DNA from: an uncultured Erysipelotrichaceae bacterium
GTDB taxonomy: Bacteria; Bacillota_I; Bacilli_A; Erysipelotrichales; Erysipelotrichaceae
Assembly (NCBI GenBank): GCA_902782505.1
Contig: CACZNO010000128.1
Coordinates: 1 to 7,809 of the forward strand
Length of the DNA: 7,809 nucleotides
Direction of reading: 5' to 3'
The translations under genes and the position numbers were made by a program. Below the pieces are notes generated by a model. That model had not been told where the DNA came from and ran no database searches. It saw only the letters and a list, made by a program, of their open reading frames with translations. Shown here in pieces: positions 1 through 5,355 of the stretch (position 1 is the stretch's first letter; every line of letters starts with the position of its first letter).

Positions 1-1
1 A

Positions 2-85
2 CAATGCAAAGACGACCTGTTAGCCGGCGCCAATGTGAATCTTCTGGCCGACAGGTTAGGATACAGACTTAGCAAGGAGGCATAA
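2..85 (+). CDS. holB: C-terminal end of probable DNA polymerase III delta' subunit (5'-truncated)
   Basis: An open frame enters from the left edge and stops at TAA 83-85, giving 27 residues that end in ADRLGYRLSKEA. The segment LLAGANVNLLADRLGY fits the last helix of clamp-loader delta' subunits, where an Asn-containing 'ANVN' or 'NVNP' stretch precedes a hydrophobic helix. The identification rests mainly on context: holB directly precedes ricT (yaaT) in many Bacillota. The delta' subunit is a cytoplasmic, non-ATPase part of the clamp loader that places the beta sliding clamp on DNA. Only one base separates its stop from the ricT start, and the ricT ribosome binding site lies inside its last codons, so the two are probably translationally coupled. 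The fragment is too short for certainty, and another protein that normally precedes ricT is possible. Confidence 0.6.
   Translation, partial: QCKDDLLAGANVNLLADRLGYRLSKEA
74..80 (+). promoter_or_regulatory. Ribosome binding site of ricT
   Basis: AAGGAGG lies six bases before ATG 87. It is a near-perfect anti-16S match, sits within the end of the upstream frame and fixes the ricT start. Confidence 0.85.
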
Positions 86-86
86 A

Positions 87-1517
87 ATGGAAACAGAATT
101 GGAAGTTACAGAAGTTTCCTATAAGAAAATCGTACCGGTGCGCTTCCGCCCCGGAGAAAAAACCTATTCGTTCGGGACGGATGATCTGGAACTGCATAAA
201 GACGATGAAGTCGTAGTGGAAACGGTCCGCGGACTGGAAATCGGAACCGTCATGGCCGAGCCGGCAGACGGGAAACCGGAATTGGATTCCGTGATCAAAC
301 CGGTGATCCGCAAAGCGACGTCCTACGATCTTTCCCAACAGGCCCGCAACAAGGCGGATGAGCCGGAAGCGATGGAAAGATGCCGTGCGGCGATCGATCA
401 GTGCGGACTCCCGATGGTTTTGACCAGCGCGGAATATACGCTGGACCGCAGTAAAATCATCTTCACGTATGTCGCGGAAGAACGTGTGGATTTCCGGGAA
501 CTGCTGAAGGTGCTGGCGTCGATGTTCCGCACGCGTATTGAATTACGCCAGATCGGACCGCGCGACAAGGCGAAGATCGTCGGCGGCATCGGTATCTGCG
601 GAATGACGCTGTGCTGCAACCGGTTCCAGAAGGATTTCGGCACCATCTCCATCAATATGGCGAAAAACCAGCTGCTGGCGCTGAATCCGCAGAAGCTTTC
701 CGGACAGTGCGGCAAACTGATGTGCTGTCTGGCATATGAAAACGAAGATTATAAGATCCTGCGTCAGGGACTTCCGAAGATGAACGCTTCGGTGATCTAC
801 AACGGAAACCGTTACCGCATCACCTCGATGAACGTGCTCGACAATTCGGCGCGCCTTTCCAACGCGATGGAAGTCGTCGATATGTCGCTGGATGATCTGA
901 AGGCGCTGATCAAGTTCAACGAAGAACACGACATCAACATCCAGAACTTCATGAAAGCCCAGCGCGAACGGGAGCTTGAGATGCGAAGCCGCGGCGAAAC
1001 CGAAACGGAAACGGACAAGCGCAAACCTGCGCAAAGACAGCGCGTCGACTTACGCGAAAAGAAAGACGCAGGCGAAAAGAACGTGCCGGCGGAACCGGTG
1101 ATTCCGGCGGAAATCCCGTCCGAAACGGAAAAGAAACCGTCCGGGGAAACGGGAACGGAAAAACCGGAACGCAGAGAACGTCCGCAGCGCGACCGGGACA
1201 GAAACCGTGAAAACCGCCGTGAAAACCGCGGAGAACGCCGGAATTTCAAGGAACGCGGCGAAAACCGGAAAGAAGAACGCGGTGAACGTCCGGAAAGATC
1301 CGAACGCCCAAGACGCGATACGCGGATCCCCGGAAGACGCCGTGATGAAAACGACCGGAACGCAAACGCGAATCCGGAAAACGCGCCGGCAGAAAAGTCC
1401 GAGAACACTTCCGGAGAAAAGCCGGACCGTAACAATCGCCGCAATAACCGCGGCCGGCAGAGAAGACCGGACCGCCGTAACCGGAAAGAAAATCCGCCGA
1501 AGACCGAAGGAGAATAA
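87..1517 (+). CDS. ricT: RicT (YaaT/PSP1 family), RNase Y-associated factor with long Arg-rich tail
   Basis: Homologue of B. subtilis RicT (YaaT), which with RicA and RicF forms an iron-sulfur complex that works with RNase Y in mRNA processing and influences competence, sporulation and biofilm formation. Residues 1-290 cover the normal family length. The signature is two Cys clusters, CGMTLCC (C171, C176, C177) and CGKLMCC (C208, C213, C214), joined by a segment with FQKDFG and SINMAKNQ. They match the conserved family cysteines, several of which are [4Fe-4S] ligands in B. subtilis. Residues about 290-476 form an extra low-complexity tail, first rich in Glu, Lys and Pro, then very rich in Arg: by hand count about 35 Arg in the last 118 residues, with no Cys or Trp. 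It is probably disordered and may bind RNA (inference). The start at 87 is supported by the strong ribosome binding site and by the conserved N-terminal stretch KKIVPVRFRPGEK. The stop is directly followed by the rsmI start. Confidence 0.93.
   Translation: METELEVTEVSYKKIVPVRFRPGEKTYSFGTDDLELHKDDEVVVETVRGLEIGTVMAEPADGKPELDSVIKPVIRKATSYDLSQQARNKADEPEAMERCRAAIDQCGLPMVLTSAEYTLDRSKIIFTYVAEERVDFRELLKVLASMFRTRIELRQIGPRDKAKIVGGIGICGMTLCCNRFQKDFGTISINMAKNQLLALNPQKLSGQCGKLMCCLAYENEDYKILRQGLPKMNASVIYNGNRYRITSMNVLDNSARLSNAMEVVDMSLDDLKALIKFNEEHDINIQNFMKAQRERELEMRSRGETETETDKRKPAQRQRVDLREKKDAGEKNVPAEPVIPAEIPSETEKKPSGETGTEKPERRERPQRDRDRNRENRRENRGERRNFKERGENRKEERGERPERSERPRRDTRIPGRRRDENDRNANANPENAPAEKSENTSGEKPDRNNRRNNRGRQRRPDRRNRKENPPKTEGE
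1206..1229 (+). repeat. Perfect 12-bp tandem duplication in the ricT tail
   Basis: CGTGAAAACCGC occurs twice in direct succession, in frame, encoding RENR-RENR at RicT residues 374-381. Degenerate copies of the same Arg-Glu-Asn theme continue to about 1300 (for example GER, ENR, EER and GER-PER-SER). This suggests the tail grew by short in-frame duplications. Copy-number change would keep the reading frame. Confidence 0.7.
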
Positions 1518-2372
1518 ATGACCCGTCAAAAGAGCTTTGAGACCGGGAAGGCTTCCCTGTATCTGGTGGCGACGCCGATCGGGAATCTGGAAGAGATGAC
1601 GCCGCGCGCAGTGGAAACGCTGAAGAACGCGGATATCATCGCGGCGGAAGATACCCGCAATACCGGGAAACTTCTGAAACATTTCGGGATAACCACCAAA
1701 ATGATCGCGTATCATCTTTTCAACGAGGGCGAATCGTCCGACGGGATCGTCAAGCTTTTGCGGGAAGGCAAAAACGTCGCCCTGGTATCGGATGCGGGGT
1801 ATCCTTTGATGTCCGATCCGGGTCAGACCGTTACAGTCAAGGCGATTGAAGAAGGCTTTCCGGTGATAACGGTCAACGGACCCAATGCCGGAATTTCCGC
1901 GCTGGTCGCGTCGGGTTTACCGGCGGAACCGTTTACGTTCTATGGCTTTCCGGGATCCAAGAAGGGAGACCGGATCCGCGTCTTCACGAAGCTGAAGGAA
2001 CGGGAAGAAACACTGGTGTTTTACGAGGCGCCGCATAGGATCGGGAAGATGCTGGAAGATGCGTTATCCGTTTTCGGCGACCGGAAAATGTGTCTGGCGC
2101 GGGAGCTTACCAAACTGCACGAAGAATATCTGCGCGGAACGATTTCCGAAGTTCTGGAAGCTGTCGGTTCCCTGAAGGGCGAGATGGTCGTCGTGATCGA
2201 GGGATATCATCCCAAGGAAGAGGAAGTGCCCGCGGAAGACTGGCGTGCGGAGATCCGTGCGCTGATCGGACAGGGAGAATCGAAGTCGGCCGCGATCCGC
2301 AAGACCGCGGAGAAATACGGTATGTCCAAAAACGAGTTATACCGGAAATACTTCACGGAGGAACATGAATAA
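1518..2372 (+). CDS. rsmI: 16S rRNA (cytidine1402-2'-O)-methyltransferase
   Basis: RsmI transfers a methyl group from S-adenosylmethionine to the 2'-OH of C1402 in the 16S rRNA decoding centre. The 284-residue length is normal. The tetrapyrrole-methylase fold is marked by LVATPIGNLEEMTPRA (17-31), AAEDTRNT (42-49), the SAM-site loop SDAGYPLMSDPG (91-102), GPNAGISALVASGLP (121-135), FYGFPG (141-146) and FYEAPHRI (168-175). Residues about 241-281 form the C-terminal RsmI helix-turn-helix domain (KSAAIRKTAEKYGMSKNELY). The usual SDAGTP motif reads SDAGYP here, a form I associate with Erysipelotrichia and Mollicutes relatives rather than a defect. ATG 1518 follows the ricT stop with no gap and has AAGGAG at 1507-1512 five bases upstream. 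In B. subtilis, yabA, trmN6 and yazA lie between ricT and rsmI; they are absent here. Confidence 0.95.
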   Translation: MTRQKSFETGKASLYLVATPIGNLEEMTPRAVETLKNADIIAAEDTRNTGKLLKHFGITTKMIAYHLFNEGESSDGIVKLLREGKNVALVSDAGYPLMSDPGQTVTVKAIEEGFPVITVNGPNAGISALVASGLPAEPFTFYGFPGSKKGDRIRVFTKLKEREETLVFYEAPHRIGKMLEDALSVFGDRKMCLARELTKLHEEYLRGTISEVLEAVGSLKGEMVVVIEGYHPKEEEVPAEDWRAEIRALIGQGESKSAAIRKTAEKYGMSKNELYRKYFTEEHE

Positions 2373-3135
2373 CCAGGAACTGATCGTGCGTTTCTACAAC
2401 ATCCGGAAAAAAGCACGGGAAATTCTGAAGAAAAAATACCTGATCCTGTTGTCGGGCGTTTTGACCGCGGCGTTATTGTCGATGGAACTGTTCCAGTTTG
2501 CGTTCCAGATCCGGGAGGACGCGACGATCGAGCGTGTATACCTCTTGTTTATGCAGCACCCGGTGCTGGATTATACAGCCGAACAATGGCTTTCCATGCG
2601 CATGTATATTTCGATCGGAGCCGGGGTGTTGCTGCTGTGGCGGTTTTTGGTGCTCAACGTCGTGAATTACGGCGTAGTGAACTCCTTCCGCCAGGTGGAA
2701 AAAGGAGAACCCGCAAGGATTTTCATGGGGTTCGGTCCGCAATACGGACAAATCGTCAAAACGAAAGCGCTGGCGGACGTCTTTGTCGCCGCGCGGTATT
2801 TATTGTTGATTTTCCCGGGGATCCGCGAAGCGTATTCCTACTATTTCCTGGATTACGCGCTGTACGACAATCCGGATATGCCCCCGATGGACTTACTGAC
2901 AAAGGTCAAAGCTTCCGCCGAAGGAAAACGGCTGGACTACTTCAAGTTTGATATGAACTTTTTCGGCTGGTATATCGGCGGCTACTACCTGAATTACTAT
3001 CTGTTCGGTTTGGCAGCGGCTTTGATCCGTCCGTATATTCTCGAATCGCGCAGCCTTTACTACCAGGATGAAAAACCGCTGACCGATCATTCGGAACGGA
3101 TAATCGCACCGGATCCGGAGGACTGGTACAGATAA
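2365..3135 (+). CDS. DUF975-family integral membrane protein
   Basis: A 256-residue membrane protein of unknown biochemical role. The diagnostic stretch is IFPGIREAYSYYF (149-161) followed by DNPDM (168-172) and, after a hydrophilic helix, FKFDMNFFGWYIGGYYL (193-209). This matches the DUF975 pattern of 'FPGI.KAYSYS', 'ADNP.M', 'L.FIGW'. Likely membrane segments are residues 25-47, 81-105, 138-158 and 195-225, with a basic, Lys-rich N-terminus (KKAREILKKKY) expected on the cytoplasmic side. The 30-residue C-terminus is hydrophilic and acidic. The start overlaps the rsmI end by 8 nt. GGAGG at 2357-2361 is only three bases from the ATG, so translation is probably coupled to rsmI. The family has no established function, and neighbourhood with rsmI does not by itself imply a link to ribosomes. 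Confidence 0.8.
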   Translation: MNNQELIVRFYNIRKKAREILKKKYLILLSGVLTAALLSMELFQFAFQIREDATIERVYLLFMQHPVLDYTAEQWLSMRMYISIGAGVLLLWRFLVLNVVNYGVVNSFRQVEKGEPARIFMGFGPQYGQIVKTKALADVFVAARYLLLIFPGIREAYSYYFLDYALYDNPDMPPMDLLTKVKASAEGKRLDYFKFDMNFFGWYIGGYYLNYYLFGLAAALIRPYILESRSLYYQDEKPLTDHSERIIAPDPEDWYR

Positions 3136-3143
3136 AGGGACGT

Positions 3144-3159
3144 TATTTCCCGGGAAATA
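3144..3159. promoter_or_regulatory. Perfect 16-bp palindrome covering the ribosome binding region of the TrpF-like gene
   Basis: TATTTCCCGGGAAATA is its own reverse complement and ends two bases before the ATG at 3162. It holds the only nearby Shine-Dalgarno-like bases (GGGA, 3152-3155). It could be an operator for a dimeric repressor, or in RNA a six-base-pair hairpin with a CCGG loop that hides the weak ribosome binding site. The 26-nt gap here is the only real intergenic space between rsmI and the terminator. The palindrome is seen directly; any function is inferred. Confidence 0.4.
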
Positions 3160-3161
3160 CT

Positions 3162-3839
3162 ATGAAAACACAGATCTATTCCATCATGCGTAAAGACGAA
3201 GCGCTGGCTGTTTGGAAGGCCGGCGCGGACCGGGTGGGAATTCTGGTGAACACGCCGGAAAACCCGAACCGGTATCCCTGCGAGATCACGGAAGCGCAAG
3301 CCCGGCCGGTTTTTAACGCGCTGAAGGGAAAGGCCGTATCCGTCCTGATCAGCGTTTCTTCTTCGGAAGAAGAAATTTTCCGGCAATTGGAAACCCTGCG
3401 CCCGGATGTGCTGCATCTATGCGCCGGATATAAGGGAAGCCCCGCGTTTCGCGAACGGATGCGCGCGCGTTTTCCGGAAATCGAACTCATGGAAGCCGTG
3501 GGTGTGACCGGGTATGACGCCGTTGAGGAAGCGAAACGCATTGCGGAATACGCGGATTGTCTGATTCTCGACAGCGTCGATCCCCATATCGCGGGAATCG
3601 GCGCGGCAGGCGTCACGCACGATTGGGAAATCGACCGGGAAATCATCGAAACGGTCCGTATTCCGGTAATTGTGGCCGGCGGATTGGGACCGGAGAATGT
3701 CGCGGAAGTCATCCGTAAGACGCATCCCTGGGGTGTGGATTCCTTAACGAAAACCAGCGTCCGGAAGGACGGCGTGATCATCGGAAAAGACCTCGCGAAG
3801 GTGGCGGAGTTCTGCCGGATCGCCAAGGAGACCGTATGA
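3162..3839 (+). CDS. TrpF-like TIM-barrel protein lacking the catalytic Cys; probably not a true phosphoribosylanthranilate isomerase
   Basis: The 225-residue protein aligns by eye along the whole length of phosphoribosylanthranilate isomerase (TrpF), which interconverts PRA and CdRP in Trp synthesis. Conserved parts: EALAVWKAGADRVGILV (13-29), the anthranilate-binding Arg in NPNRY (R37), the general acid Asp in LILDS (D137), GIGAAGVTHDW (145-155, cf. GG.GK.FDW) and VAGGLGPENVAEVI (171-184). Differences matter: the KICGIT motif holding the general base Cys (C7 in T. maritima TrpF) reads QIYSIM, so Cys is replaced by Tyr6, and the phosphate-loop motif SSGVE reads SLTKT (194-198). Normal PRA isomerase activity is therefore doubtful. 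No other trp gene is present. The gene ends in an ATGA overlap with a sugar kinase, suggesting a shared pathway acting on a phosphorylated sugar (inference). The start has only a weak ribosome binding site within a palindrome. Confidence 0.8.
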   Translation: MKTQIYSIMRKDEALAVWKAGADRVGILVNTPENPNRYPCEITEAQARPVFNALKGKAVSVLISVSSSEEEIFRQLETLRPDVLHLCAGYKGSPAFRERMRARFPEIELMEAVGVTGYDAVEEAKRIAEYADCLILDSVDPHIAGIGAAGVTHDWEIDREIIETVRIPVIVAGGLGPENVAEVIRKTHPWGVDSLTKTSVRKDGVIIGKDLAKVAEFCRIAKETV

Positions 3840-4774
3840 AAATTCTCTGTATCGGCGATCTGAACGCGGATCTGATCGTTCCCTACGGCACCGCGAAAGC
3901 CAACGTCGGAAAAATCGTGAAGGAAAAAGCCGAAGTCACCCTGCGAAGCGGCGGTACGGTCGGAAATGTCGTCACGGTTTTGGGAAAACTCGGCGCAAAG
4001 CCGTTGTTTGTAACGAATATCTGCACCGACGGAACCGGAGAATTCCTGCGGAAAGAACTGGAAAAACACGGCGCGGATCTGCGGTATGCGCAGGTGAGGG
4101 AGGAAGAAACTCTGTTGTGCGTCGCGGTGATCGACGAGAAGAAGGACCGCCTGGTTTTTCCCTGGTGCTCGCCGAAAGCGCATTACCTGCGTTTTGACCG
4201 AACGTCTTTTGAAAAAATCCCGCGGGAAGACTATCTGGTGTTTTTAAGCGGAATGGTGCTGACCAACGAAAAAACGACGATGCGGGAAACCGTACGATTC
4301 ATCAGGGAACTGCGCCTGCATACGGAATCAAAAATCGTGTTTGACTGTAATGTGCGCCGGGAAACCTACGGGCTGAACCGCGAAAGGGAGATGTGCCTGC
4401 ACGAACTGATCCGTCTTTCGGATGTCGTGCTCGGCTCCCGGAAGGAAGATTTTCAAAGCTTTGTCCCGGAAGAATCCCTCGAAGAATACTGGAAGAGCTT
4501 ATCGGAAAAGCGCGTCGTTATCACCAGAGAAGGCGCGGAACCCGCGGAAATCTGGCAAAACGGCCGTAAGACGTCCGTAAAACCGCGCAAGGTAAACGTC
4601 TTACAGACGATCGGTGCGGGAGATACCTTCGATGCGGCGTTTCTTTACGCGTATGCGCTTGGAAACACGCCGGAAAAGTGCGTCAGATTCGCCAACCGCA
4701 TCGCCGGATACATGATTTCGCACGAAGGGCATCTGAGGATCCCGCAAAAGAGGAAAGACACATGGAACATTTAA
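3836..4774 (+). CDS. PfkB-family carbohydrate kinase, substrate unknown
   Basis: A ribokinase-fold kinase of 312 residues, normal for the family, expected to transfer phosphate from ATP to a sugar or nucleoside hydroxyl in the cytoplasm. Motifs: N-terminal strand ILCIGDLNADLIV (3-15), the substrate-side Gly-Gly motif GGTVGNVV (39-46) followed by LGKLG, FDCNVRRETYG (169-179), and the second PfkB signature TIGAGDTFDAAFLYAYALG (258-276), where GAGD (260-263) forms the anion hole and D263 is the expected catalytic base. Two atypical stretches, FPWCSPKAHYLRF (108-120) and the lack of the usual longer substrate lid, leave the substrate open. The ATG overlaps the TGA of the TrpF-like gene, with AAGGAG (3825-3830) five bases upstream. 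Coupling of kinase and isomerase-like protein suggests successive steps. Ribokinase or fructokinase activity would be a guess. Confidence 0.88.
   Translation: MKILCIGDLNADLIVPYGTAKANVGKIVKEKAEVTLRSGGTVGNVVTVLGKLGAKPLFVTNICTDGTGEFLRKELEKHGADLRYAQVREEETLLCVAVIDEKKDRLVFPWCSPKAHYLRFDRTSFEKIPREDYLVFLSGMVLTNEKTTMRETVRFIRELRLHTESKIVFDCNVRRETYGLNREREMCLHELIRLSDVVLGSRKEDFQSFVPEESLEEYWKSLSEKRVVITREGAEPAEIWQNGRKTSVKPRKVNVLQTIGAGDTFDAAFLYAYALGNTPEKCVRFANRIAGYMISHEGHLRIPQKRKDTWNI
4749..4757 (+). promoter_or_regulatory. Ribosome binding site that sets the start at 4762
   Basis: AGAGGAAAG ends a few bases before ATG 4762, with eight bases between GAGG and the start codon. It supports this start over an in-frame ATG at 4678, which lies deep inside the kinase gene and lacks comparable spacing. 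Confidence 0.6.
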
Positions 4775-5271
4775 GCCTTCAGGACAAAAGAACCCGTCTG
4801 CGCATCATTTCGGGAGTATCAATTCTCCTTCTGGTCTTTTACCTGGCTGCGCAGTTCGGTAACATCCGCAATACGACGATCGTCTATGAGGGTCTGAAGA
4901 TCCGGCTGCCGTTTTCTGCGGAAATGAAAACCGAGAAGCCGGACCGCACGGTCTATTATGACCGCATGGAAGACGAGGCGACGATCGACCGCGCGCGGAA
5001 TGTGTCCTTCGAAAAATGCGCGTGGACCGCGGAAGAATACGAAACGAAAAAGGAAGAGCTGATCGCGGACGCCTACCGGAAACAGTTCGGTGAAAAAGAT
5101 ACGCCCGAATACCGCTGGGTATACGTGCTGACCGATACCGGACCGGAAATCTACAGGGCGTATGTGCTGGATCCGCAAAGCGGAAAGGCGTGGATCGTAC
5201 AGAGTTTCCGGATTACGGAGAAACAATTCAAGGAATCTCTGGACCGGGTAAGTTTCGTGCCGGCAGAATAA
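4762..5271 (+). CDS. Small membrane-anchored protein of unknown function
   Basis: I do not recognise a family. With the start at 4762 the protein has 169 residues: a short basic cytoplasmic end (KRTRLR, 9-14), one hydrophobic helix (about 15-31, IISGVSILLLVFYLAAQF) and an extracytoplasmic domain of about 135 residues rich in charged and aromatic residues. There is no lipobox Cys and no obvious signal-peptidase site, so it is most likely an uncleaved anchor. The pattern of strands (TTIVYEGLKIRLPF, RWVYVLTDTG, IYRAYVLDPQSGKAWIVQSF) and the closing amphipathic helix EKQFKESLDRVSF suggest a small alpha-beta domain. The closing stretch recalls proteins with a C-terminal 'F..SLDSV.F' helix-strand ending (inference). 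It overlaps the kinase gene by 13 nt and is the last gene before the terminator. A longer form beginning at 4678 would add 28 residues that break the membrane-anchor design. Confidence 0.7.
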   Translation: MEHLSLQDKRTRLRIISGVSILLLVFYLAAQFGNIRNTTIVYEGLKIRLPFSAEMKTEKPDRTVYYDRMEDEATIDRARNVSFEKCAWTAEEYETKKEELIADAYRKQFGEKDTPEYRWVYVLTDTGPEIYRAYVLDPQSGKAWIVQSFRITEKQFKESLDRVSFVPAE

Positions 5272-5289
5272 TCGCAGAGAAACAGAAAT

Positions 5290-5315
5290 GCGCTGAAGGA
5301 TCAGCGCTTTTTCTT
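5290..5315 (+). terminator. Intrinsic terminator ending the ricT-rsmI-kinase transcription unit
   Basis: A perfect 7-bp GC-rich stem (GCGCTGA 5290-5296 with TCAGCGC 5301-5307) closes an AGGA tetraloop and is followed by TTTTTCTT. It begins 19 bases after the stop of the small membrane protein. It separates the operon from the TIR gene and is the strongest non-coding signal in the window. Confidence 0.9.
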
Positions 5316-5322
5316 ATATAAT
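5293..5322 (+). promoter_or_regulatory. Putative promoter of the TIR-propeller gene, overlapping the terminator
   Basis: A consensus TATAAT (5317-5322) follows the terminator T-tract, 33 bases before the start codon. The best -35 candidate is CTGAAG (5293-5298, three of six matches to TTGACA, 18-bp spacer), which lies inside the terminator stem-loop. The weak -35 suggests low basal or activator-dependent expression by a vegetative sigma factor. The predicted leader is about 27 nt and purine-rich. Confidence 0.55.
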
Positions 5323-5343
5323 AAAAGAAAGAAGAATCCCGTC

Positions 5344-5350
5344 AGGAGGT
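5344..5350 (+). promoter_or_regulatory. Strong ribosome binding site of the TIR gene
   Basis: AGGAGGT lies five bases before ATG 5356. It fixes the start immediately before the first TIR strand (YKAFISYRH). Confidence 0.85.
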
Positions 5351-5355
5351 ATCAT

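Noticed and set aside
1130..1500. Frequent CCGGAA-like hexamers, considered as a DNA motif or uptake sequence
   Set aside because: They occur in all genes of the window and follow from common CCG, CGG and GAA codons. No fixed spacing, longer core or orientation bias was seen.
957..1514. Possible frameshift or fusion giving the extra ricT tail
   Set aside because: The frame runs unbroken to a stop that abuts the rsmI start with a proper ribosome binding site, so the tail looks like a genuine part of the protein.
1050..1715. Long minus-strand open frames opposite ricT (also 812-1444)
   Set aside because: They are Arg-, Phe- and Ser-rich mirror translations of the biased ricT tail, with no family resemblance and no credible ribosome binding site.
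3355..3375. Ten-base inverted repeat around one central base (TTTCTTCTTC and GAAGAAGAAA) followed by TTTT, resembling a terminator
   Set aside because: It lies inside the TrpF-like gene and is explained by the codons for Ser-Ser-Ser-Glu-Glu-Glu. The stem is AT-rich and the T-run is short.
3176..4183. A 335-codon minus-strand open frame spanning the TrpF-like and kinase genes
   Set aside because: It crosses two well-supported plus-strand genes and its translation has no recognisable domain. It is a by-product of codon bias.
4678..4761. Upstream in-frame ATG that would lengthen the small membrane protein by 28 residues
   Set aside because: It lies inside the kinase gene, the added residues are a shadow of kinase codons, and the ATG at 4762 has a good ribosome binding site and leads straight into a membrane anchor.
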